Shown piece after piece: positions 49,956 through 58,149 of a stretch of DNA of 64,000 nt; position 1 is the first letter of the stretch, and each line of letters opens with the position of its first letter. The translations under genes and the position numbers were made by a program. Origin of the DNA: Hyphomicrobiales bacterium. GTDB lineage: Bacteria; Pseudomonadota; Alphaproteobacteria; Rhizobiales; Rhizobiaceae. The notes under the pieces were generated by a model that saw nothing but the letters and a program-made list of their open reading frames with translations, made no database searches and was not told the DNA's origin. The stretch spans positions 182,520 through 246,519 of the forward strand of contig UCNG01000014.1 in the NCBI GenBank assembly GCA_900473915.1, given 5' to 3'.

Positions 49956-51524
49956 TTATTCGGCGAACTGCGTCAGCCAGTGACGCGGCTTGTTGTCCGG
50001 CAACTGCACGATCTGGTCGATCTTCTTCGACATGACCCACGCCATCGGCTGCTGGTGCAGAGGCAGCATCACGATTTCGTCTTTCACCACTTTCAGCGCT
50101 TGCGTCTCCAACGCCAGGCGCTTGGTGCGATCCATTTCGGTCGAAGCCTGCTCGGTCAGCTTGTCGATCTCGGGATAGCTCCAGCCACCCCAGTTGAACA
50201 CGCCTGCCTTCTCCGTTCTGGTTGCCATCATCTGCAACAGGATCGAATAGCTGTCGAGCATCGGCTCCGTTGCCCAGCCGATCAGATAGACGTCAGCCTT
50301 GCCTTCCGTACGCTTCGGGGTCTGCGCGGCCACTGGCGCGATATCAAGCTGCGGCTTGAAACCGCCGCGGCTCATCATGTTGGCGAGACCCTGGCAGAGT
50401 TCTTCCTCGTTCACATAGGCGTCGGTCGTGCAGACCAGCGTGAAGGGGAAGTCGGTAGCTCCGGCTTCGGCCAGAAGCTTCTTTGACAGTTCCGGATCGT
50501 ATTTCAACGTCGTGTCGAGTTCAGGCGTGTAGCCCGGAATTTCCGGTGCAACCACCGCGCCTGCCGTGCGCGACTTGCCGCGCATGATGCGCTTCTGGAT
50601 CAGGTCACGGTCGAGAGCATGAGCAAAAGCCTGACGCACGCGCAGATCGTTGAACTTGTTTTCCGAACCGTTGGCAAGCTTCGGCTTGCGATTGAAACCG
50701 ATCATGACGGTGCGCAGATCGGTACGCTCCATCACATTCAGTTCCGGCTGAGCCTGGAGGCGCGGCAAATCCTGCGACGGCGCATTTTCCGTGAAATTAA
50801 TCTCGCCCGACAGAAGCGCTGCCACACGTGTCGCCGCCGAAACGATTGGTGTGAACTCGATGCGATCGATATTCGACTTCGACTTGTCCCACCAGTCCGC
50901 GTTTTTCACCAGCACCGTCTTGGAATCCGGCGTGCGGCTTTCCAGCTTGAACGGTCCAGTGCCGTTGGTGTGATAAGTGGCGTAACCTTCGATTTTGGCG
51001 CCGACGTCGGTCGGTTTTTCCGAATTGTTGGCCTTGAGCCATCCGGCATCGAAAATATGAATGTTGGTCAGATCGTTGAGCAGCAGCGGATAGGGGCCGC
51101 TCAGCTCGATATCGACAGTGTAATCGTCCACTTTCTGGGACGACTTATACGCGGGCAGATTGCCGCGCAGCGGCGAAACCGGATCGCTGACACGCTTCAG
51201 TGAAGCAAGCACGTCATCGGCCGTGAATTCCGCGCCATCGTGGAATTTTACGCCCTTGCGCAGGTGAAAACGCCAGACCGTCTCGGAAACATTTTCCCAG
51301 GATTCGGCCAGTGCCGGTTCGATCTTCAGGTTGGCGTCATACCGCACCAGACCTTCATAAACGTGATTAAGGAAAGCCAGCGTGTAGCTGTCGCCGTAAG
51401 AATAGGGATCGAGCGAGTAAATATCATGTGCCGCCCCCCATTTCAGCGTTGCAGCCTGTACCGGTGAGGTCAAGCCCGTCAGGCCAGCCAACAGCGTGGC
51501 CGCAAGGCCCAGTTTTTTAAACAT
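49956..51524 (-). CDS. Oligopeptide-type ABC transporter binding protein, family 5 (copy 1)
   Basis: A 522-residue periplasmic receptor. Signal peptide MFKKLGLAATLLAGLTGLTS...VQA, then family-5 landmarks: DIYSLDPYSYGDSYTLAFLNHVYEGL, WRFHLRKGVKFHDGAEFTADDV and GTGPFKLESRTPDSKTV. The ATG at 51524 has GCGGAG at good distance; the longer frame is promoter DNA. It is first in a seven-gene importer/amidohydrolase operon. The protein at 53381 is a close paralogue, so the importer may use two receptors of different range. Despite the name, family members often carry non-peptide ligands. Confidence 0.93.
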   Translation of the reverse strand: MFKKLGLAATLLAGLTGLTSPVQAATLKWGAAHDIYSLDPYSYGDSYTLAFLNHVYEGLVRYDANLKIEPALAESWENVSETVWRFHLRKGVKFHDGAEFTADDVLASLKRVSDPVSPLRGNLPAYKSSQKVDDYTVDIELSGPYPLLLNDLTNIHIFDAGWLKANNSEKPTDVGAKIEGYATYHTNGTGPFKLESRTPDSKTVLVKNADWWDKSKSNIDRIEFTPIVSAATRVAALLSGEINFTENAPSQDLPRLQAQPELNVMERTDLRTVMIGFNRKPKLANGSENKFNDLRVRQAFAHALDRDLIQKRIMRGKSRTAGAVVAPEIPGYTPELDTTLKYDPELSKKLLAEAGATDFPFTLVCTTDAYVNEEELCQGLANMMSRGGFKPQLDIAPVAAQTPKRTEGKADVYLIGWATEPMLDSYSILLQMMATRTEKAGVFNWGGWSYPEIDKLTEQASTEMDRTKRLALETQALKVVKDEIVMLPLHQQPMAWVMSKKIDQIVQLPDNKPRHWLTQFAE

Positions 51525-51728
51525 TGATTTGCTCCGCTTCTGGAAATTTGCGCCCCTTTTTCGGGGTCTGTTTTCATTTATCGCCGCAACCATCGCTCGC
51601 GCGGCGATTTCGGTGGTTCGCGCCCTTTCGGCGCGCATCAAAATTGAGTGTGATTTCCTCCCTCCAATATGGCCCCGCCTTTCCGGCTTCTTCCTCGGCC
51701 ATGGGAACAGTATGTCTATTGGTCAAAA

Positions 51729-51752
51729 GTTGTCAACTCGATTGTTGACAAT
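51729..51752. promoter_or_regulatory. GntR-type operator pair upstream of importer operon
   Basis: ATTGTTGACAAT (51741-51752) is a perfect match to the pattern ATTGTNNACAAT and is preceded directly by a half-conserved GTTGTCAACTCG (51729-51740). It lies about 220 bases before the binding-protein start, in a 284-base gap that otherwise holds no gene. Confidence 0.68.
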
Positions 51753-51808
51753 ATTATTATATTTGCGCGTCCGGCATGTCGACAAACAGAGCCGTGGAGA
51801 ATATCGGT

Positions 51809-53299
51809 TTATTCCGACTTCCATACCGGATAGCTTGGCGAAAATATCTCTTCGACCAGCGGGTGTTGCCAGCTCCTGTCGGGATATTTGGCGATCAGTC
51901 CTTCATATTGCCGCTGCGCCCGTTCCCGCGCAGCCGCCATGTCGATTCCGGCAACCTTGCCGTCCAGCATGGACAAGCGCCCATCGACAAACACCGCCTT
52001 TGTGACCTTGCCGGAACCGCCAACCACCAGCGTCGTGATGGGATCGACACTCGGCGTCATGTAAAGATCATTGAGGCGGAAGACGGCAATATCCGCCTTT
52101 GTGCCTGCTGAAAGCCTTCCAATGTCCTGGCGTCCTAGCGCTTTAGCCCCGCCCAGCGTGGCCGCATCGAACAGGTCTTTCGAGAAAACCGCATCTGACG
52201 CTTTTTCGCCGATACGGCAGGCGATCAATCCCACGAGCATATTCATCAACATATCGGGCGGCGCCGTGTCGGTGGCCATACCGATATTGATGCCGAGTTT
52301 GCGACAGGAAGCAAAGGATTGCAGGATGCTGCCCATCCTCGCTGAAACCAGCGGTGAATGCGCAATGGAAACACCGTGCTGCGCATAAAGCTGCAAGTCC
52401 TGCGCCGAAGCATAGGTTCCGTGCGGCGCATAGAGCCTTTCGCTCATCAGCCCGTTATCCGCCAGCCATTGCGGCCCGGAAACACCATGCAGCTTGTGCA
52501 TGGTATCCAGTTCCAGCTTGCCCTGCGCCATATGAATCCGAACCCGGCAGTCGAGATCGCGTGCTGCCGCCATGGTGCGTTGCAACAAGGGCAATGTGCA
52601 GGTTTCGACACGGTCGGGCGCGAGCAGCCCGTTGACCAGCCCGCCATGACGACCGTGATTGCGCCCGATAAAATCGATGGCGTCAGCGAGACCCTGAAGT
52701 CCGCGCTCTTCATCGAACATCGGCTCTATGCGCCCCGGTTCCTCCAATATCATGCCGCCGGAGCGATAGGCAGGGCTAAGAAAAACACGCAAGCCAAGAT
52801 CGCCTGCCGAGTCTGCCGCCGCCTCGAACTCCGCCACCGTTTCCGCCCATTCTCGATAATAGAGCGATGCGATGGGAGCGGCTGACGTAATGCCGTTCAA
52901 CAAAAGAAGGCCGAAGCCGAAACGCTTCTGGAATGCCAGTTCCTCTTCCGAATACATTTCATACGGCCCGCGCTCCACATAGGAACGCGGCCAGATGCGC
53001 CCCTTCGCCCAGCCCGGCTGGTTGTCATGAACCAGCAGATATGTGTCGAGATCCGACAATGCATCAAGGTCGATCAAACCGGGGCTGACCAGTGCCGCGC
53101 CAAAATCGATGCGCCGCGCCACCTCGCCTTCGAAATGCGGCCCGGCATAAAGCACCTGATTGCCTTCGATGACGATCTCGCCGTTGGGAATGAGCCAATG
53201 CCCCTCGTCGCGCCAGGCAAGCACCCATTCCGCCGTCAGGAGGGTCCGCCCCTCTGGCCGCTCGCCCAAAACAAGTTCATGCGCCAGTTCAGGCTTCAT
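51809..53299 (-). CDS. Amidohydrolase-superfamily protein with non-canonical metal motif (copy 2)
   Basis: A 496-residue paralogue of the protein encoded at 45257, alike through the whole length. It also has DLDALSDLD in place of HxH, followed by RIHMAQG, APHGT and MATDTAPPDML. Conserved blocks such as GWAKGRIWPRSYVERGPYEM and the C-terminal YDRSW-like end (AKYPDRSWQHPLVEEIFSPSYP) mark a separate subfamily. It lies 81 bases behind the second binding-protein gene in the same direction. A different or absent metal, or an altered reaction, is possible. Confidence 0.82.
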   Translation of the reverse strand: MKPELAHELVLGERPEGRTLLTAEWVLAWRDEGHWLIPNGEIVIEGNQVLYAGPHFEGEVARRIDFGAALVSPGLIDLDALSDLDTYLLVHDNQPGWAKGRIWPRSYVERGPYEMYSEEELAFQKRFGFGLLLLNGITSAAPIASLYYREWAETVAEFEAAADSAGDLGLRVFLSPAYRSGGMILEEPGRIEPMFDEERGLQGLADAIDFIGRNHGRHGGLVNGLLAPDRVETCTLPLLQRTMAAARDLDCRVRIHMAQGKLELDTMHKLHGVSGPQWLADNGLMSERLYAPHGTYASAQDLQLYAQHGVSIAHSPLVSARMGSILQSFASCRKLGINIGMATDTAPPDMLMNMLVGLIACRIGEKASDAVFSKDLFDAATLGGAKALGRQDIGRLSAGTKADIAVFRLNDLYMTPSVDPITTLVVGGSGKVTKAVFVDGRLSMLDGKVAGIDMAAARERAQRQYEGLIAKYPDRSWQHPLVEEIFSPSYPVWKSE

Positions 53300-53328
53300 C
53301 GCATATCTCCGCGTTGCATATCAAAAGA

Positions 53329-53350
53329 GCGTTTCACCGGAATGAAACGC
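53329..53350 (-). promoter_or_regulatory. Intercistronic hairpin after second binding-protein gene
   Basis: GCGTTTC and GAAACGC pair across eight bases; on the minus strand a TCTTTT tract follows, so this may be a partial terminator that limits expression of the amidohydrolase-like gene behind it. Confidence 0.5.
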
Positions 53351-53380
53351 CCCATTTGTTAACCTACTGAAAATATGAGA

Positions 53381-54961
53381 TTATTCCGCCATCATCGTGT
53401 GCCAGTGGCGCGGCTTGTTATCGGCGCGGAAGTCCACGCTTTGGACCTTATCAAGCATGCCCCATGCAATAGGCTGCTGGTGGAGCGGAATCAGGATCGC
53501 GTTGTCCTTGGCGATCTTCAATGCCTGTTCTTCCAGCGCAAGACGCTTGGTGGTGTCGGCTTCCTGCGCAGCCTTCTTCACCAGCTCATCGAGTTCTGGA
53601 TAGGACCACCCGCCATAGTTGGAAACCCCGGTCGAGCCGCTGCGCGTGGAGAGAACCTGCGAAAGTAGCGAATAGGCATCGAGCGTCGGTTCGTTGGCCC
53701 AGCTCAGGTTGAACATATCGGCCTTGCCATTGGTCCGCTTCGGCTGCTGCACTGCACGCGGGCCCATATCGATGGTCGGCGCGAAACCGGCACGCTTCAG
53801 CATGTTCGCAATGCCCGAGCAGATATCTTCCTCGTTGATGCTCTCGTCATTCATGCACAGATAGTTGAAGGCCAGCCCCTTCTGTCCGGCTTCTTCAAGC
53901 AGCTTCTGGGCCTGCTTGGGATCGGCTGGCTGATAGGTGTCGAGCGATTTGGCATAACCAGCGATTTCCGGTGCTATGAGCGAACCGGAAGGCCGGGCCA
54001 GACCGCGCATGATCTTCTTGTTGATGAGATCGCGGTCGAGGCTTGCTTCCACAGCCTGACGAACGCGAACGTCCAGGAACGGGTTCGGGCGCCCATCCTC
54101 AAGTTTTTCCTTACCGTTGAAACCAATGAAGACCGTGCGCAACTCGGTACGCTTGCTCACCTTGATACCCGGTGAGGATTCCAGCCTTGGAAGATCCTGA
54201 ATAGGAGCGGAATCGACCAAATCTATTTCGTTGGAAAGCAATGCGGCAACGCGGGTTGCAGCAGAGGAGATTGGAACATACTCGATACGGTCGAGATTAT
54301 GTTTCTTCTCATCCCACCACTGGTCGTTGACCAGCAGAACCGTCTTTGAATCCGGGACACGGCTGTCGAGCTTGAACGGGCCGGTGCCGTTGGTGTTGTG
54401 GGTGGCATAGTTTTCGGTTTTGGAGGCAATATCGGTCGGCTTTTCGGCATTGTTGTCCTTGAGCCATTTCGCATTGAACATGAAGATATTGGTCATATCG
54501 TTCAGGAACAATGCGGTTGGCGCCGAAACCTCGATATCGACTGTGAAGTCATCGACTTTCTTGACACCGACATAGAGCGGAATGTTGCCGCGCAGGGGCG
54601 AGGTCGGGTCTGACACGCGGTTCATCGAGGCGACCACATCGTCAGCGGTGAAGTCCGCTCCGTTATGGAACTTCACGCCTTTGCGCAAGGTGAAGCGCCA
54701 GTACTTGTTGTCAATGAGCTTCCATTCGGTGGCTAGCGCCGGCTCGATCTCGAAATTGGGGCCGTAGCGGATCAATCCCTCGTAAATATGGTTCAGAAAA
54801 GCGAGATTGGACGTCGAAGGAACCGAATCCGGATCAAGGGAGTAGATGTCCGCGCGGCTGCCCCAGCGCAATGTCGCAGCACCTGCCGATGAGACCGCGA
54901 GTGGAGCGGCAATAGCCGCTGCGGTCAATGCTGATATGAGAAATCTGTTAAGACGCGTCAT
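53381..54961 (-). CDS. Oligopeptide-type ABC transporter binding protein, family 5 (copy 2)
   Basis: A 526-residue periplasmic receptor with signal peptide at the N-terminus (hydrophobic core ALTAAAIAAPLAVSSAGA). Family-5 segments: DIYSLDPDSVPSTSNLAFLNHIYEGL, WRFTLRKGVKFHNGADFTADDV, GTGPFKLDSRVPDSKTV. It is clearly a paralogue of the receptor at 49956. There is no second set of permeases, so both receptors probably feed the same DppBCDF-type transporter. The start ATG at 54961 faces an amidohydrolase gene across a 178-base gap with two tandem operators. Confidence 0.93.
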   Translation of the reverse strand: MTRLNRFLISALTAAAIAAPLAVSSAGAATLRWGSRADIYSLDPDSVPSTSNLAFLNHIYEGLIRYGPNFEIEPALATEWKLIDNKYWRFTLRKGVKFHNGADFTADDVVASMNRVSDPTSPLRGNIPLYVGVKKVDDFTVDIEVSAPTALFLNDMTNIFMFNAKWLKDNNAEKPTDIASKTENYATHNTNGTGPFKLDSRVPDSKTVLLVNDQWWDEKKHNLDRIEYVPISSAATRVAALLSNEIDLVDSAPIQDLPRLESSPGIKVSKRTELRTVFIGFNGKEKLEDGRPNPFLDVRVRQAVEASLDRDLINKKIMRGLARPSGSLIAPEIAGYAKSLDTYQPADPKQAQKLLEEAGQKGLAFNYLCMNDESINEEDICSGIANMLKRAGFAPTIDMGPRAVQQPKRTNGKADMFNLSWANEPTLDAYSLLSQVLSTRSGSTGVSNYGGWSYPELDELVKKAAQEADTTKRLALEEQALKIAKDNAILIPLHQQPIAWGMLDKVQSVDFRADNKPRHWHTMMAE

Positions 54962-55041
54962 GCTTTTTTCCCCTCGCGGATGATGAGCCCTACCGGCCTT
55001 TTTGGGTCCGATTTTTTGTTAGTATCGTAATCGCTTATGTT

Positions 55042-55065
55042 ATTGTCAACGATATTGTTGGCAAT
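55042..55065. promoter_or_regulatory. Tandem GntR-type operators in divergent promoter region
   Basis: ATTGTCAACGAT (55042-55053) and ATTGTTGGCAAT (55054-55065) abut; each is one base off the symmetric pattern. The same abutting arrangement is seen at 51729-51752. A further inverted repeat, GTTCAATGTTGAAC (55086-55099), lies nearby. Confidence 0.68.
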
Positions 55066-55139
55066 TATGATTCAAAACATCGACAGTTCAATGTTGAACA
55101 TGCGCGAACCGCGCAATTCAAAACAATAAGGGAATGGAA

Positions 55140-56621
55140 ATGGGTGGACTTCTTTTACTGCACGGTACAATCGTCACCGTCGATGAAGGCCGACGGATTG
55201 TCGAGGATGGCGGTCTGGCGATCGAAAACGACAGGATCGTTGATATCGGTACCGCAGAAGAACTCCACGCCCGACATGCCGGAAAAAAAGTAATCGACTG
55301 CACGGGAAAACTGATCATCCCCGGGCTGATTGATGCCCACGGGCATGCGGGTCATGCCTTGATCCGCAGCATTGGTGCCGACACCAATTCGCTGTGGATG
55401 CGGATCGTCACGCCAACCTACTATCACTATGTCACGCGAGACTACTGGTACGCAGATGGTCTCGTTTCCGGCCTCGAAAGACTATGCGCGGGCGTAACGA
55501 CGTCTGCCAGCATCATCACCTCCATGCCGCGCAGCGACGATCCGGCCTTCGCAATCAATCATGCCCGTGCCTATTCGGAACTCGGCTTGCGGGAGATCAT
55601 CTGCGTGGGCCCTGCCGGCCTGCCATGGCCGCAATCGGTTACACGCTGGGAAAGCGGCAAGCCGGAGCGGCACAGCGTTTCCTTCGAGGAGATGATCGAG
55701 GGTGCAGAGGCCGTTATCGAAAGCCTGAACGGAACTGCCAACGGACGCATCAAGGTGTTTCTGACTCCATTCACCATCGTCCCCTCGGTTGAGCCGTCGA
55801 ATGCCTCGACGCCGGACTTCGCCGTAAACCTGACCAAGGACGACCGGATGCAGGCGCGGCGCATCCGCGAAACAGCCCGCAAATGGGGCGTGCGCATTCA
55901 TTCCGATGCCTTCGCCGGACAGATCCGCATGGCATGGCAGGACAAGGAGAATGCCCTGCTCGGGCCTGACGTTCACCTCCAGCATTGCTGGGGCATTTCG
56001 CATGAGGAAATAGATATTCTCGCAGAAACAGGCACGCATGTCACTCATGCCCCTCCCGGTCGGTCTACGCCGATCATGCAGATGATGGCGCGCGGCGTAC
56101 CGGTCGCCATTACTTCGGACGGCGCCGCTCCCAGCCGCCATTTCGACATGCTGCAGATCGCACGCATTGCCCAGTCGACGCAGCATATCCTGCACAATCA
56201 CGACCGCTATCTCCTGCCACCGGGCAAGGTCTTCGAAATGATCACTATCGACGCGGCGCGCGCGATTGGCATGGATCACGAGATTGGCTCTCTCGAAAAG
56301 GGCAAGAAAGCCGATATCGCCATCATCGATATGCGCAAGCCCCATCTGACGCCGAACTGGATGCCCGTCCACCGGCTGATCCATCAGGTGCTGGGCAGCG
56401 ATGTGGATACCGTTATCGTGGATGGGAAAATTCTCATGGAGGACGGCAAGGTGCTGACCGCCAATATGCATGAAGCGCTGGCTTTCGGCGAAGCAGAGGC
56501 GCGTGCACTGGTGATGAGAGCGGGCTTGCAAAACCATATGCATGATCCCGCTTGGGGCCAACTGCAACGAACCTTTCGCGAGCCTGTAAACCTGCCCTCA
56601 TTGCCTGAAGTCGGGCAATAG
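55140..56621 (+). CDS. Amidohydrolase, TRZ/ATZ/SsnA type (deaminase/chlorohydrolase family)
   Basis: A 493-residue metal-dependent amidohydrolase with canonical ligands: PGLIDAHGHAGH (H67, H69), VRIHSDAFAG, HLQHCWGIS and AITSDGAAPS. The N-terminal beta-sandwich starts LLLHGTIVTVDEGRR and the C-terminal one has GSLEKGKKADIAIIDMRK. Members hydrolyse amidine or halide groups on heterocycles, such as guanine, S-adenosylhomocysteine or triazines. The ATG at 55140 is preferred to one at 55134 because AAGGGA is then well spaced. Divergent from the second receptor gene, it is the only enzyme gene of this island on the plus strand. Confidence 0.88.
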   Translation: MGGLLLLHGTIVTVDEGRRIVEDGGLAIENDRIVDIGTAEELHARHAGKKVIDCTGKLIIPGLIDAHGHAGHALIRSIGADTNSLWMRIVTPTYYHYVTRDYWYADGLVSGLERLCAGVTTSASIITSMPRSDDPAFAINHARAYSELGLREIICVGPAGLPWPQSVTRWESGKPERHSVSFEEMIEGAEAVIESLNGTANGRIKVFLTPFTIVPSVEPSNASTPDFAVNLTKDDRMQARRIRETARKWGVRIHSDAFAGQIRMAWQDKENALLGPDVHLQHCWGISHEEIDILAETGTHVTHAPPGRSTPIMQMMARGVPVAITSDGAAPSRHFDMLQIARIAQSTQHILHNHDRYLLPPGKVFEMITIDAARAIGMDHEIGSLEKGKKADIAIIDMRKPHLTPNWMPVHRLIHQVLGSDVDTVIVDGKILMEDGKVLTANMHEALAFGEAEARALVMRAGLQNHMHDPAWGQLQRTFREPVNLPSLPEVGQ

Positions 56622-56645
56622 CTGACATACTTCAGCGCGCCGCTG

Positions 56646-56736
56646 GCGCATTTCCAGCAAAAGTGTGAAACGGCTTTGCGCTGGAAATGCGACAAAACAA
56701 ATAGTTGGAGCGGCGCCAATCCTTTCCGAGAAAGGG
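56646..56736. repeat. Palindromic intergenic element (copy 2)
   Basis: GCGCATTTCCAGCAAAAGTG and GCTGGAAATGCGACAAAACA form inverted arms around a short spacer, followed by GGAGCGGCGCC and a small CCTTTC/GAAAGG hairpin. The AAAAGTGTGAAACG and AATGCGACAAA-CAAAT stretches match copy 1 at 1638-1786. It fills the gap between two converging transcription units, where it may also act as a terminator. Confidence 0.6.
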
Positions 56737-56875
56737 TTCTGTCGCAAATTTTTCTGCGCCGGTATGCTACGAGTTCGACAAAGGCCTGGAAAGACGAGCA
56801 GTTGTCACCGGCGAACTGGTTCTTGCGGATCATGGGAGCCGCTTCGATCATCCGGATAGGGAAACTCCAGGCCAA

Positions 56876-58066
56876 CTATCTTTCCCGCAGCGCTTCACGC
56901 GCCCTGTTGAACGGCTTGATAAGATAATCCATAACGGTCTTGCTACCCGTATGTATATCGACAGTGGCGACCATGCCGGGCACGATTGGAAAGCGCTCGC
57001 CACTTTTATTGAAAAGCGCGTCTGTTTCGGTTTTTATGAAAACACGATAATAGAACTCTTCCGGTTTAACTTCGTCCTGAATTGTGTCCGGTGAAATACT
57101 GACAACTTTCCCTTTCAAGCTACCATATATAGCATAATCATAAGCCGTTACCTTGACCGTTGCTGGCTGGTCAGGATGAATATAGGCAATGTCGCGCGGT
57201 GAGATGCGAGCCTCGATAAGAAGCTGTTCATCGAGCGGGACAATGATCATCAACTTGCCGTTGGGAGGAACGACGCCGCCTATTGTCGAGACTTCGATGT
57301 TCTTCACGATGCCACGGACAGGAGACCGCAGTGTCAGTCGCGCGAGCGCGTCTGCACGGCCCCGGATCACAGAAGAGAGCGATTCAACGTCGGCGTTGGC
57401 TTTTGCAAGTTCCTCGCGCGCCTTGACGATATAGTCGGATTGGATCTCCGTTTCCTTGAGTTGAAGCTCGACAAGCTGCCGCTTCAGCCGGATGACTTCC
57501 ACATTGCTGGCAGCCCCCATCTTGGTCAGGGACTGGCTGATCGCGAGTTCGTCCTGCGCAAGCTTTTTAGACTCCGTAAGCCAATCGAGCGACTCCTTGA
57601 GGCTGCGTTTGCGCGCTTCATATAACCGGGTCTCGGATGCCTTGAGCGAGGGAAATGCATCCAGTTCGTCAGGAAACCCCAGTTCGCTCCCATTGACTTC
57701 CGCTGTCAGACGAGCCGAACTGGCCAGCGCGGCGCGGTATTTGGCGGAACTTTCCTGAACCGTCGCTTCAGTGACTGTCGGATCGAGCTGAGCCAGTATC
57801 TTGCCCGGTTCGACGACATCGTCCTGGCGAACATAAAGCTTTGCAAGAACACCGCCTTCCAGCGATTGGATCACTTGCTCTTGCGATGTCGGAACTACCT
57901 TGCCGGTGCCGGTAGACACCTCATCAAGCATCGCCAGATAAGCCCAGACCAGCAGAACCGCGAAAAACAAGAATACAAGCCGAACAAAACGCTTCGAACG
58001 TTTCAGGCGTGCCCCGTCGGCACTTCCATTCACCCAGTCGCCGAAATCTTCGCCAAGGGCCGCCAT
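56876..58066 (-). CDS. Type I secretion membrane fusion protein (HlyD/LapC family)
   Basis: A 396-residue periplasmic adaptor. One membrane segment (FVRLVFLFFAVLLVWAYLAM, about 28-47) follows a cytoplasmic head. Then comes the lipoyl half EGGVLAKLYVRQDDVVEPGKILAQLDPT, a long helical hairpin to about residue 240, the second lipoyl half RSPVRGIVKNIEVSTIGGVV and the C-terminal beta-barrel with PGMVATVDIHTGSKTVMDYLIKPF, the family's closing motif. It bridges the ABC transporter and the TolC-like channel. Last of four minus-strand secretion genes. Confidence 0.94.
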   Translation of the reverse strand: MAALGEDFGDWVNGSADGARLKRSKRFVRLVFLFFAVLLVWAYLAMLDEVSTGTGKVVPTSQEQVIQSLEGGVLAKLYVRQDDVVEPGKILAQLDPTVTEATVQESSAKYRAALASSARLTAEVNGSELGFPDELDAFPSLKASETRLYEARKRSLKESLDWLTESKKLAQDELAISQSLTKMGAASNVEVIRLKRQLVELQLKETEIQSDYIVKAREELAKANADVESLSSVIRGRADALARLTLRSPVRGIVKNIEVSTIGGVVPPNGKLMIIVPLDEQLLIEARISPRDIAYIHPDQPATVKVTAYDYAIYGSLKGKVVSISPDTIQDEVKPEEFYYRVFIKTETDALFNKSGERFPIVPGMVATVDIHTGSKTVMDYLIKPFNRAREALRER

Positions 58067-58149
58067 GTTCCTTTCCTCCGGCTAGCGCATCCCCCAGAAG
58101 TTTCCGGAACAAGATGCGCGTTAAAACAAAAGACAGAGCTTTCGATGAC

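Noticed and set aside
55482-56567. 361-residue open frame on the minus strand
   Set aside because: Antisense of the SsnA/TRZ-type amidohydrolase gene, which has complete metal motifs.
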